From: Bordetella hinzii LMG 13501
GTDB taxonomy: Bacteria > Pseudomonadota > Gammaproteobacteria > Burkholderiales > Burkholderiaceae_B
Direction: 5' to 3'
Assembly: GCF_001548475.1 (NCBI RefSeq)
Contig: NZ_LRUJ01000001.1
Coordinates: forward strand, 124,001 to 188,000
DNA length: 64,000 bases
Below are positions 9,293-18,344 of this stretch, piece by piece. Each line of letters opens with the position of its first letter. Position 1 is the first letter of the stretch. The notes under the pieces were generated by a model that worked only from the letters and a program-made list of their open reading frames with translations, was not told the origin of the DNA and ran no database searches. The position numbers were made by a program, and so were the translations under genes.

Positions 9293-10054
9293 ATGGATAT
9301 GTCCTCCACTTTTTCCGGCCAGGCGCTGCAAGGCCGCGTGGCCGTGGTGACCGGCGCGACCGGCGGCATCGGCCTGGCCATCTGCCAGCAGTTGCGGGCG
9401 ATGGGCGCGGCCATCGTGCAAGCGGACGTCAACGCCGACGGCGACGACGATCTGGTGCACTGCGACATCGCCGACCCCGCCTCGGTGGCCCGCCTGGCCG
9501 AACACGTCCGCTCGCGCCTGGGCCGTTGCGACGTCCTGGTCAACAACGCGGCCGTCAGCACCGCGCCCACGCCGCTGGAAACCTTCCCGGCCGACCTCTG
9601 GGACCGTCTCTTGCGCGTCAACCTGCGCGGCGCGCTATTGTGCGCCCAGGCCTTCTTCCCCATGATGCGCGACCAGCAGGCGGGCAGCATCGTCAACGTG
9701 GCCTCGATCTCCGCCCAGGCGCCCACCCGGGTAGGCGCCTACGGCACGGCCAAGAGCGCCCTGCAGGGCCTGACCCGCCAGATGGCCGTCGAATGGGGCC
9801 CGCGCGGCATCCGCGCCAACGCCATCAGCCCCGGCATGATCCGCACCCCGCTGTCAGAACGACACTACGGCGACGAGGCCGTGCTGCAGAAGCGCATCGC
9901 CAGCATCCCCGCGCGGCGCATCGGCCTGCCGGCCGACATCGCGGGCGCCGTGGCCTTCCTGGCCAGCGATGCCTCCCGCTATGTCAATGGGCAGGACATC
10001 GTCGTCGACGGCGGCTTTCTCAAGGCCTCGCTGACCAATCTTTACGGCGATTGA
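9293..10054 (+). CDS. SDR family oxidoreductase
   Basis: A 253-residue classical SDR: TGATGGIGLAI cofactor motif, NNAAV, catalytic YGTAKSA (Tyr-x3-Lys) and terminal VVDGGFLKA. It follows a Bug receptor on the same strand and converges with an Ldh-type dehydrogenase. It probably oxidises or reduces an alcohol/ketone in the pathway of the imported ligand; this role is inferred from position. Confidence 0.88.
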   Translation: MDMSSTFSGQALQGRVAVVTGATGGIGLAICQQLRAMGAAIVQADVNADGDDDLVHCDIADPASVARLAEHVRSRLGRCDVLVNNAAVSTAPTPLETFPADLWDRLLRVNLRGALLCAQAFFPMMRDQQAGSIVNVASISAQAPTRVGAYGTAKSALQGLTRQMAVEWGPRGIRANAISPGMIRTPLSERHYGDEAVLQKRIASIPARRIGLPADIAGAVAFLASDASRYVNGQDIVVDGGFLKASLTNLYGD

Positions 10055-10076
10055 GCGGCGCAGGCCAGCGCGCCCG

Positions 10077-11078
10077 CTAGGCGGTGTGCTGGGTAATGGC
10101 GCGGTAGATCGCTTCGTCCACCTCCAGCCAGCCCCGGGCCCGTCCCTCGCGCACCTTGCGCGTGGCGGCGCTGCCCGGCACCCTGACGGACGCGGTGCCG
10201 GGAACCGGCCGGCAACCCTCCACGGCTTCCTGCAAACGCCGGATGTTCTGCTTGAACGCCTCCCGCGGCATCAGCAGCGCCGGGTCCAGCGCCAGGAAGA
10301 AATAGCCCCAGCGGCCCCCGCCCTCGCCCACCACGGGATCGCTGCCGCCGAGGACGCCCAGCGCCTGGACGATCATGGACAGCGCGGATCCCCTCGCCCC
10401 GCCCCAGGCCAGGATGGCGCCGCGCAGGGCCGCCGCGGGATCGGTAGTGGGCTGGCCCGCGGGATCGACGGCGCGGTCTGGCGGCAGGGGCTGGCCGATC
10501 TGCTGGTGATAAAGCACATCCCCCCACATCACCGAGGCGGACGAGAAGTCGATCACCAGGGGCGCCGGATCCGAAGGAAAGGCGAATGCGATCGGGTTGG
10601 TCCCGAGCAGCCGGTCTATGCCTCCGAAAGGGGCCACCCGCGCGGTGGAATTGCCCGCGTGCATGCCGATCAGCCCGGCGTCGGCGGCGCGCTCGACGTA
10701 GTACCGCAACATCCCGGAAAACCAGCTATTGCTGACGCCGACCACACCGATGCCGCTGCGCTTGGCCAGGGCGATGGCCTTGTCCATGGCCAGCACGGAA
10801 GTCACATAGCCATTGACATTGGCGCCGTCTAGCTGCGCGGAAAGCGGGGTTTCCCGCAAGACGGCGATAGTCCCGCCCGGACCGCGTTCCTTAAGCATGC
10901 CCGCGATGGGCTGCAGGCGGGACAGCCCGGCGAAATCATGGCCGGCCAGGGTCGCGTAGATCAAGTGGTCGGCCACCATGCCGGCATGATCGGCGGGCAT
11001 GCCGTGATGCCCGAGGTATGCAACGGCGACGGCTCGGGCGTCGGCCAGGGTCAGTTTTCTCTTCACGGCGCACCACAT
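10077..11078 (-). CDS. Ldh family (malate/L-lactate-type) NAD(P)-dependent oxidoreductase
   Basis: About 333 residues with the family opening KLTLADARAVAVAYLGHHG, a conserved GHDFAGLSRL segment and GIGVVGVSNSWF. The family includes malate, sulfolactate, ureidoglycolate and delta1-piperideine-2-carboxylate reductases and uses a fold unlike classical LDH. ATG 11078 is used; an upstream TTG (11093) and an internal GTG (11066) are also in frame, and none has a convincing ribosome-binding site. It is divergent from the third Bug receptor gene. Confidence 0.85.
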   Translation of the reverse strand: MWCAVKRKLTLADARAVAVAYLGHHGMPADHAGMVADHLIYATLAGHDFAGLSRLQPIAGMLKERGPGGTIAVLRETPLSAQLDGANVNGYVTSVLAMDKAIALAKRSGIGVVGVSNSWFSGMLRYYVERAADAGLIGMHAGNSTARVAPFGGIDRLLGTNPIAFAFPSDPAPLVIDFSSASVMWGDVLYHQQIGQPLPPDRAVDPAGQPTTDPAAALRGAILAWGGARGSALSMIVQALGVLGGSDPVVGEGGGRWGYFFLALDPALLMPREAFKQNIRRLQEAVEGCRPVPGTASVRVPGSAATRKVREGRARGWLEVDEAIYRAITQHTA

Positions 11079-11253
11079 GTTGGCCAGGGACAAGCCAGTT
11101 TAAAAAGGCCCCTGGGCTCTTGGCTTGCCATCCAGCGCAAAGCACCTTGCCGCGAGAGCGGATTGCCCCCGTTTGCGTTAAACCTAGACTTTGGCAAGAC
11201 AAGCCGGGCGGCATCCGGCCGGCCGGACACAGGCATAACAGGAGACCGCGCTC

Positions 11254-12228
11254 ATGGATAGGAGCAAAAGACGCCTCATCAAGCTGCTTGGCGCGCTGCC
11301 GCTGATGGGCGCGGCAAAAGCCCACGCCGACGCCTTCCCGTCCAAGCCGATCAAGATCATCGTCCCGGCCTCGGCCGGGACCTCTATCGACGCCATCACG
11401 CGCTTTTTTTCCGACCCGCTTTCCAAGCGCCTGAATACGCCCGTGGTCGTCGAGAACCGGCCGGGCGCCGGCGGCCTGCTCGGCTACCAGGCCGTGGCGC
11501 GCGCCCCCGCGGACGGCTATACGCTGATCCTCACGGGCATTCCGCTCTATCTCCTGCCCCTGTTCTCGGGTATCACCCCGCCCCCCCTGGATCCGCTCAA
11601 GGATTTCGCGCCCGTGGCGCGCGTGGCCCGCGTGCCATTCGCGATCGTGGTGCCGCCGGACTCGCCCTTCAAGAATCTCTCCGACCTGATCGCGGCGATG
11701 AAGAACAGCCCCAATACCGTGACCTACTCTTCCCAGGGCGTGGGCAGCAGCGCCCACCTCTGCTCGGTCATCCTGAACGACATGAGCCACACCCAGGCCC
11801 AGCACATCGGCTACAAAGAGACCACCATGGCGGTGACGGACGTGGCCGGCGGACGGATCTCTTTCACCTGCCAGACCTCGACAGGCGTATTGCCTTTGAT
11901 CCAGTCCGGCCGGCTGCGGGCCCTGGCGGTCACGGGATCCAAGCGCTGGGATGTCATGCCGGGCACCCCGACGGTCAGCGAGGCGGGCGTGCCGGGATTC
12001 GAGGTCTCCTCGCAGCTCGATTTCATGGCCCCGCACGGCACGCCGCTGGCGGTGACCCGGATGCTGTCCCGGCACTTCGCGCAGATCGCCCAAACGCCGG
12101 CGTTCCAGCAGTTCTGCGAAAAGCAGATACTGACGCCCGAAACGGTCGAAGCCGACGCGCTGGGGCCGGAAATGGCGCGCGAGGTCGCCCGCTGGCAGAA
12201 CGTGGCCCGGCTGGCGCGCGGCAGCTGA
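11254..12228 (+). CDS. Tripartite tricarboxylate transporter (Bug/TctC) substrate-binding protein
   Basis: A 324-residue Bug receptor with a Lys/Arg-rich signal peptide (MDRSKRRLIKLLGALP) cleaved near AKAHADA, FPSKPIKIIVPASAGTSID, and [22 protein letters not shown] precedes ATG 11254 at good spacing. It converges with the LysR gene. This is the third orphan Bug receptor in about 5 kb. Ligand unknown. Confidence 0.92.
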   Translation: MDRSKRRLIKLLGALPLMGAAKAHADAFPSKPIKIIVPASAGTSIDAITRFFSDPLSKRLNTPVVVENRPGAGGLLGYQAVARAPADGYTLILTGIPLYLLPLFSGITPPPLDPLKDFAPVARVARVPFAIVVPPDSPFKNLSDLIAAMKNSPNTVTYSSQGVGSSAHLCSVILNDMSHTQAQHIGYKETTMAVTDVAGGRISFTCQTSTGVLPLIQSGRLRALAVTGSKRWDVMPGTPTVSEAGVPGFEVSSQLDFMAPHGTPLAVTRMLSRHFAQIAQTPAFQQFCEKQILTPETVEADALGPEMAREVARWQNVARLARGS

Positions 12229-12248
12229 ACCCCGTCCGGCCCACCGCC

Positions 12249-13154
12249 CTAGGCGCCGGCCCTGCGCTCAAAGAGCTGGATCAGGAAATCCACGAACACC
12301 CGGACCTTCAAGGACATGCCGCGGCTGCTCGGGTAGACCACATGCAGATCGGCATCGGTGGAGATGGGGCTCACCGTGTAGTCGTGCAGCACGCGGGCCA
12401 GGGCGCCGGCTTCGATCTGCGCGCGCACCATCCACTCATGGACCATGATCATGCCCAGCCCCGACAGCGCCCCCGACAGCAGCGCCAGCACATTGCCGGT
12501 GCGCAGCTTGCCGCTGACCGGAACCTCTTCATGCACGCCGTCCCGGTGAAAGCGCCAGGTGCTTCCATACTGCGGCGCGGTAAAGAGCAGGCAGCTATGG
12601 CGGTCCAGCTCCCGGGGCGTGACGGGAACGCCATAACGCTTGAAATAGCCCGGCGCGCCGCAGACGATGCGCTGGCTGGGGATCAGGCGCCTGGCGACGA
12701 TGTCGGCATTGGGTAGCTGCCCCATCCATACCGCGACATCGATGTGGTTGGCCACGAGGTCCTGCCGCTCATCGGTCAATGTGATGTCCAGCGACAGCTC
12801 CGGATAGGCGTCGAGGAAAGCCGGCAGCGCGGGAATGATGACGGTCGTCCCCGTGGACACCCTCAACGACACCTTGAGCGTGCCCTTGACGCTCTGCTGG
12901 AAGGACTGCGCTTCCGACTTGGCATTGCTCAGGTCCGAAGCCAGCTTGCAGGCGCGCTCATAGAACAGCCGGCCCGGTTCGGACAGCGAAATCCCGCGGG
13001 TATTGCGATTGAGCAGGCGCACGCCCAGCTCGTCCTCCAGCGACTTGATCTGGCGGGCCACCGAACTGGTGGACGAACTATCGCGCGCCGCCGCCGAAAA
13101 ACTGCCAGCCTCCACGACCTTGATGAAAGTTTGAATCCGAGCGAGTTCTTCCAT
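12249..13154 (-). CDS. LysR family transcriptional regulator
   Basis: A 301-residue regulator with an N-terminal winged helix-turn-helix (ELARIQTFIKVVEAGSFSAAA ... VARQIKSLEDELGVRLLNRNTR in parts) and a C-terminal co-inducer domain. ATG 13154 is chosen because the DNA-binding domain starts immediately after it; the frame stays open much farther upstream but encodes nothing recognisable. It is divergent from the monooxygenase operon across about 190 bases, the usual layout for a LysR activator and its target. Confidence 0.93.
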   Translation of the reverse strand: MEELARIQTFIKVVEAGSFSAAARDSSSTSSVARQIKSLEDELGVRLLNRNTRGISLSEPGRLFYERACKLASDLSNAKSEAQSFQQSVKGTLKVSLRVSTGTTVIIPALPAFLDAYPELSLDITLTDERQDLVANHIDVAVWMGQLPNADIVARRLIPSQRIVCGAPGYFKRYGVPVTPRELDRHSCLLFTAPQYGSTWRFHRDGVHEEVPVSGKLRTGNVLALLSGALSGLGMIMVHEWMVRAQIEAGALARVLHDYTVSPISTDADLHVVYPSSRGMSLKVRVFVDFLIQLFERRAGA

Positions 13155-13341
13155 ATGCGCCCACCCCCTCCGTGAGAATTCGACGATGCCCGGGCATGCG
13201 CCGCAAGCGGTCCCGCGATCCGGCCTGGCCTTTGCATCCCATGCAATGGCGCTTGCCGTTTTGCCGCGTATCGCCCGCCGCCCACGCTCCCTATAGTCGA
13301 TGGCATTCATTAAAGCACCGACTACCCAACGGGAACAAAAG

Positions 13342-15117
13342 ATGGATGCAAGGGCTTTGGAACACGGCGGCGCCGCGCGGACGACGGCGCCCGCCGACCA
13401 CGTGCGGCATTGGTTGCGCGCCTTCGAGCAGGCGCTGGCCCAAGGCTCGGCGCCGGGCCTGGCGGCGTTGTTTGCCGAGGATTGCCATTGGCGCGATCTG
13501 CTGGCCTTCACCTGGAACATCACGCCCCATGACAGCCTGTCCGCCATTGTCGAACGGCTTGCCGGCGCGCAGCCCAGTATCCAGGCCAGGGGATTCACGC
13601 TGCCGGATGGCCGCACGCCGCCGCGCCAGCTCAAGCGCCTGGGCGTCGAGGTGATCGAGGCCATCTTCGAATTCGAAACCGCCGTGGGGCGCGCCGAGGG
13701 CGTGGTCCGCCTCTTGCAGGCGCAGCCCGGCAAGGCCTGGGTCCTCATGACCTCTTTGAAAGAGCTCAAGGGCCATGAAGCGCTCATCGGGGCGCGGCGC
13801 CCCAGCGGCGCCGAGGATATGCGCATGTTCGGCGGCCCCAACTGGGCCGACCGCCGGGCCGTGGAGCAGCGTTTCGAAGATCGCGAGCCCGCGGTGCTGA
13901 TCGTGGGCGCCGGCCAGGCCGGGCTGGCGGTGGCCGCCAGGCTGCGGCTGCTCGGCGTCGATGCGCTGGTGGTGGATAGGCTGCCGCGCGTGGGCGACGT
14001 CTGGCGCACCCGCTACCACGCGCTCGCCCTGCACAACCAGGTGATGCTCAACCACCTGCCCTACCTGCCCTTCCCGCCAAGCTGGCCGAAGTATCTGCCC
14101 AAAGACATGGTGGGCCAATGGCTGGAGACCTATGCGCAAGCCATGGAATGCAATGTGTGGACCGCCACCACGCTGGTGTCCGGCGGCTACGACGAGACGA
14201 CCCGGCACTGGCAGGCCCGCGTGCGCCGCGCCGACGGCAGCGAGCGGGTGCTGCGGCCGCGGCACCTCGTCTTCGCCAACGGTGTCGTCGGCGCTCCCCG
14301 CAAGGCGGCGGCCCCGGGCCTGGACGACTTCCGCGGCGAGATCGTCCATACCCACGCATTCAAGCGCGGCGCGCCCTGGCGCGGTAAGCACGCGCTGGTG
14401 CTGGGCGCCGGCACCAGCGGCCACGACATCGCCCAGGACCTCGCCAGCAGCGGCGCGCATGTCACGCTGATCCAGCGCGGCTCGATCACCGTGGCCAGCG
14501 TGCGGGCCGCGGGCCTGAACCACGCCATCTACTACAACGAAGGCCTGCCGCTGGAAGACACCGACCTGATCGCCGCCTCCAGCACCTATCCGCTGCTGGT
14601 GCGCGGCTACCAGATGAACGTCGCCCAGATGAAGGAAATCGACCGGGACCTGCTCGAAGGACTCAAGGCCAAGGGCATGAAGCTGGATTTCGGCGAGGAC
14701 GAGACCGGGCACCAGATGAAGCTGCGGCGCCGCTTTGGCGGCTATTACCTCAATTGCGGCGCCTCCGACATGATCATCAGCGGCCAGATCGGCCTGCTGC
14801 AGTACGAGGACATCGACCGCTTCGTGGCGGAAGGCCTGCGCCTGAAGGACGGCAGCGTCGTGAAGGCGGACCTGCTGGTCACCGCGACCGGATATCACAA
14901 CCAGCAGGAAGTGCTGCGGGACATCCTCGGGCCGGCCATCGCCGACAAGGTCGGGCGGATCTGGGGCATCGCCGAGGACGGCGAGCTGGCCAATATGTTC
15001 CGCCCGACGCCGCAGCCAGGCCTCTGGTTCATCGGTGGCGGCCTGTCCCATAGCCGCATCTACTCGCACTACATCGCGCTGCAGATCAAGGCCCGCGAAG
15101 CGGGACTGCTGCAATGA
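13342..15117 (+). CDS. Flavin-containing monooxygenase with N-terminal NTF2-like domain
   Basis: About 591 residues. The N-terminal 120 or so residues resemble an NTF2-like domain (WLRAFEQALAQG ... FAEDCHW). They are followed by an FAD-binding VLIVGAGQAGLAVA, a second Rossmann motif LVLGAGTSGHDIAQDL for NADPH, and an FRGEIVHTHAF segment matching the FxGxxxH fingerprint of class B flavin monooxygenases. ATG 13342 has GGGA 8 bases upstream; an in-frame ATG at 13300 is an alternative. It heads a four-gene operon opposite the LysR gene. Expected activity is NADPH-dependent oxygenation of an unknown substrate. Confidence 0.88.
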   Translation: MDARALEHGGAARTTAPADHVRHWLRAFEQALAQGSAPGLAALFAEDCHWRDLLAFTWNITPHDSLSAIVERLAGAQPSIQARGFTLPDGRTPPRQLKRLGVEVIEAIFEFETAVGRAEGVVRLLQAQPGKAWVLMTSLKELKGHEALIGARRPSGAEDMRMFGGPNWADRRAVEQRFEDREPAVLIVGAGQAGLAVAARLRLLGVDALVVDRLPRVGDVWRTRYHALALHNQVMLNHLPYLPFPPSWPKYLPKDMVGQWLETYAQAMECNVWTATTLVSGGYDETTRHWQARVRRADGSERVLRPRHLVFANGVVGAPRKAAAPGLDDFRGEIVHTHAFKRGAPWRGKHALVLGAGTSGHDIAQDLASSGAHVTLIQRGSITVASVRAAGLNHAIYYNEGLPLEDTDLIAASSTYPLLVRGYQMNVAQMKEIDRDLLEGLKAKGMKLDFGEDETGHQMKLRRRFGGYYLNCGASDMIISGQIGLLQYEDIDRFVAEGLRLKDGSVVKADLLVTATGYHNQQEVLRDILGPAIADKVGRIWGIAEDGELANMFRPTPQPGLWFIGGGLSHSRIYSHYIALQIKAREAGLLQ

Positions 15118-15131
15118 ACCGGGAGAACCGC

Positions 15132-15959
15132 ATGCTCGATCTGACTGGCAAAGTGGCCTTCGTCGCTGGCGCGGGCTCCGTCGGCGAGGGCTGGGGCAAT
15201 GGCAAGGCCACCGCCGTGCTGATGGCCCGGCAAGGCGCGACGGTCTACGGCGTGGACGTGAATCCGCGCGCGCTGCAGGACACCCGCGCGGCGATGCCAC
15301 AGGCAGGGCGGGACAACTGGACCGGCCGCGCCTGCGACCTGACCCGCGGCGAGGAAGTGCAGGCGGCGGTGCAGGACTGTCTGCGGCGCTACGGCCGCAT
15401 CGACATCCTGGTCAACAACGTGGGCGGCAGCGTCCCGGGCGACCCGGTGTCGATGAGCGAGGAGGCCTGGGATGCCCAGATGGCGCTCAACCTCAAGACC
15501 GCCTTTCTGGGCTGCAAGCATGTGCTGCCCGTGATGGAGCGCCAGTTCGCCGAACACGGCAAGGGCGGCGCCATCGTCAACCTATCCAGCATCGGCTGCA
15601 TGAGCTTCCAGGTCGAGGGGCGCGTCAGCGCCGCGTATGCGGCCTCCAAGGCAGGCATCCTGGCCTTCAGCCGCTCGACCGCGATCGCCTACGTCAGGAA
15701 AGGCATCCGGGTCAACACGGTCGTGCCGGGCACCATGCACACCCCCCTGGTCGAGCACCGGCTGGTCAAGCAGCTCGGCGCCCAGGATGCGCAATCGCTC
15801 ATCGCCCGGCGGCATGCCAGCGTACCCATGGGCCGCATGGGCGACGCCTGGGATGTGGCCCATGCCGTGCTCTTTCTGGCCAGCGACGAAGCCGGCTACA
15901 TCACCGCCACGCAGCTGGTCGTCGATGGCGGCATGACGGCCGCGCGGCCGGGAGCATGA
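15132..15959 (+). CDS. SDR family oxidoreductase
   Basis: About 275 residues: an SDR with the variant cofactor segment VAGAGSVGEGWGNGKA, then NNVGG, the catalytic region YAASKAG and LVVDGGMTA. ATG 15132 has GGGAG at good spacing; ATG 15114, overlapping the monooxygenase stop, would add six residues. Second gene of the LysR-opposed operon, so it probably processes the monooxygenase product. Confidence 0.87.
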   Translation: MLDLTGKVAFVAGAGSVGEGWGNGKATAVLMARQGATVYGVDVNPRALQDTRAAMPQAGRDNWTGRACDLTRGEEVQAAVQDCLRRYGRIDILVNNVGGSVPGDPVSMSEEAWDAQMALNLKTAFLGCKHVLPVMERQFAEHGKGGAIVNLSSIGCMSFQVEGRVSAAYAASKAGILAFSRSTAIAYVRKGIRVNTVVPGTMHTPLVEHRLVKQLGAQDAQSLIARRHASVPMGRMGDAWDVAHAVLFLASDEAGYITATQLVVDGGMTAARPGA

Positions 15960-16011
15960 TAGGCCTCTCGCGCCGCGGCCACGGGCGCGCCGGAGTCCGC
16001 ACGGAGAAGCC

Positions 16012-16593
16012 ATGCCAAGACTGCAAGCCTTGCCTGACGCCGACCTGAGCCCGGAGCAGGCCGCGGTGTGCGCGGAGGCGCGCTCCGGCCCCCGGGGCCG
16101 GATTCCGGCGCCGATGATTGCCTGGCTGCGCCGTCCCGAATTGGCGCGGCGCGCGCAGAAACTCGGCGAACTGCTGCGCTTCGAGACCTCGCTGGAGCCA
16201 CGGCTCACCGAACTCGCCATCCTGGTATGCGCGCGCCACTGGACCTCCCACCACGAATGGACGGCGCACAAGGCCCTGGCCCTGGAGGCCGGCGTGCCGC
16301 CGGCGGTCATCGCCCGGATCGCCGCCCGCCGCTCGCCCGGGCTGCGCTGCGAGCGGCAGCGCGCCGTGCACGACGTCAGCCTGGCCTTGCTCACGCAGGG
16401 CCGCATGGATGCGGATCTCTACCAACGAGGCTGCGCGCAGCTGGGCGAGCAGGGCATGGTCGAACTGGTCGGCGTGCTCGGCTACTACTGTCTGGTTGCC
16501 TTGACGCTCAATGCCTTCGAGCTTGGGCTGCCCGGCAGTCTCGCGCCCGAGCTCCAGGACCCGCGGCGGCCCGCGGGCGGTCCGCCCCCATGA
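16012..16593 (+). CDS. Carboxymuconolactone decarboxylase (AhpD-like) family protein
   Basis: A 193-residue protein with one AhpD-like core (ETSLEPRLTELAILVCARHW ... HHEWTAHKALALEAGV in parts). The EW-x-H segment resembles carboxymuconolactone-decarboxylase-type proteins rather than AhpD, since no CxxC is present. Its stop overlaps the ATG of the amidohydrolase gene, so the two are translationally coupled. Function in the pathway is inferred only. Confidence 0.8.
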   Translation: MPRLQALPDADLSPEQAAVCAEARSGPRGRIPAPMIAWLRRPELARRAQKLGELLRFETSLEPRLTELAILVCARHWTSHHEWTAHKALALEAGVPPAVIARIAARRSPGLRCERQRAVHDVSLALLTQGRMDADLYQRGCAQLGEQGMVELVGVLGYYCLVALTLNAFELGLPGSLAPELQDPRRPAGGPPP

Positions 16594-17612
16594 CGCCGCC
16601 CGGCGACCCGCGCACGGCGGAAGAGGACGTGCTGGAACCGGGCCAGCCCATCGTCGATGCCCACCATCATCTCTACGAGCGGCCCGGCATCCGGTACTTG
16701 CTCGACGAATTGCTGGCCGATCTCCGCGCCGGACATGATGTGCGCGCGACCGTCTATGTGCAGGCGCGTTCCAGGCTGCGCCAGGACGGCGAAGCGCGCT
16801 TCAGGCCCGTGGGCGAGACGGCGTTCGCCAATGGTGTCGCGTGCGCCAGCGAACGCTACGGCGCCATCCGCGCCTGCGCCGCGATCGTCGGAGCCGCCGA
16901 CCTGTGCCTGGGAGATGCCGTGCGGCCCGTGCTGGAAGCCCATATCGCCGCGGCGGGCGGGCCGGCCGACAGCGGCGGACGCTTCCGGGGCATACGCCAT
17001 GTCGCGGCCTGGGACCCCGACCCGTCCTTGCTCAACCCGGCCTACCCCACCCGCGAAGACCTGCTCGACCAGGCCGGGTTCCGCAGGGGATTCTCGCATC
17101 TGGCGCCCTTGGGCCTGAGTTTCGACGCCTGGCTCTACTTCCATCAACTGCCCCGCCTGACGGCGCTTGCGCGCGCCTTTCCCGGCACCCGGATCATTCT
17201 CAATCATTGCGGCGGCATCCTCGGACAAGGACGCTACGCCGGCAGGCAGGCCGACGTGTTCCGCCAATGGCGGACCGCGCTGGGCGAGCTGGCATCCTGC
17301 CCCAACGTGACGGTCAAGCTCGGCGGCCTGGGAATGCCGCAGACCGGCCTGGTTCCCGGCGAGTGCGACAGCATGCCGTTATCGGCCCGGCTGGCGGCCG
17401 CCTGGCGTCCCTGGATCGAAACCTGCATCGAGGTCTTTGGATCGCCGCGGTGCATGTTCGAGAGCAACTTCCCCGCCGACAGGGCCAGCCACGGCTATGC
17501 CGCGGGCTGGAATGCCTTCAAGCGGCTGGCGATGGCCGCCAGCCCCGCGGAAAAGGCGGATCTGTTCTGGCGCAGCGCCTGCGCGTGCTACCGGCTGCCG
17601 CCGCTGGCCTAG
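16590..17612 (+). CDS. Amidohydrolase family protein (2-pyrone-4,6-dicarboxylate hydrolase-like)
   Basis: A 340-residue TIM-barrel metal hydrolase of the COG3618 type. The first metal ligands are seen in IVDAHHHLYE near residue 25. ILNHCGGILG and a FESNFPADRAS segment correspond to later metal/substrate positions seen in LigI-like lactonases. It is the last gene of the operon and overlaps the AhpD-like gene by 4 bases. Together with the monooxygenase, a lactone- or ester-opening step is plausible. Confidence 0.85.
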   Translation: MTPPGDPRTAEEDVLEPGQPIVDAHHHLYERPGIRYLLDELLADLRAGHDVRATVYVQARSRLRQDGEARFRPVGETAFANGVACASERYGAIRACAAIVGAADLCLGDAVRPVLEAHIAAAGGPADSGGRFRGIRHVAAWDPDPSLLNPAYPTREDLLDQAGFRRGFSHLAPLGLSFDAWLYFHQLPRLTALARAFPGTRIILNHCGGILGQGRYAGRQADVFRQWRTALGELASCPNVTVKLGGLGMPQTGLVPGECDSMPLSARLAAAWRPWIETCIEVFGSPRCMFESNFPADRASHGYAAGWNAFKRLAMAASPAEKADLFWRSACACYRLPPLA

Positions 17613-17695
17613 CCGCGGCGCGGAACTGCTTGGCACCTCGGCGCCGCCCAACGATGCCTCTGGCTTGGCCGCCAGAGGGGCCGAGGCCCGGCCGC

Positions 17696-18172
17696 CTATT
17701 CAATCGCCCGCTGTGTATCCCATGGAACCGATGCTCCGATGGGCAGGTAATGTCCATCGTCCACGCCCATCTCCTCGGCGATCAGATCATTCAATTTGCC
17801 GCTCATCGCCATGAGGATCTCCCGGTGCGCCTCGGGATCGACGGCCAGGTTGCGCATCTCGCCCGGATCGGCCTGAAGGTCGAAAAGTTCACGCCCCGGC
17901 ACGGGGAACGGATAGCCCCCGGCGAAATGGCGCTCCTGGTCGGTGACGATAAGCAAGATGTTGTAGCCCGACGGCGGCCGCGCCGGCACGGACCGGACGC
18001 CCGCGGGGCCTGATGCCTGGGCCGCCGTGACGCTGGCGCCTGACATCACCCCCGCCGCCGCGAGCCCCGTGGCCAGGATAAAGCGGCGGCGCTCCGCGCT
18101 ATCGGGTTCGGCGGACGGGTCAGTATTCCCGTCGTGTTCAGGGAAGGCATCCATTGGCGATCTCCGGTCCAC
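17696..18172 (-). pseudogene. Sulfatase remnant with large internal deletion
   Basis: This 158-codon frame joins two distant parts of a sulfatase. The N-terminal part has a Tat-like leader (ERRRFILATGLAAAG) and the first strand YNILLIVTDQERHF with its metal-binding Asp. It jumps within a few residues to a sulfatase C-terminal block, GRELFDLQADPGEMRNLA. Full-length relatives are roughly 500 residues or more. The C/S-x-P-S-R catalytic motif and most of the fold are missing, so it cannot be an active sulfatase. The reading frame is kept across the junction. Confidence 0.78.
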
Positions 18173-18344
18173 TTGCGCAAAGCGGGAAATGCTGGCTCGA
18201 GGTCAGGCGATCCGAAGCCATCAATGTAGCCGGGATGTCGTCTTTGGGCAGGGATTTTTCCGAAAATCCCCCGCGGATCATCACCGGACGCGCCGCGCTT
18301 GCCGCCCGCCGGCCGGCCCCAGGCCTCGCCCGGGCCGGCAGGCC

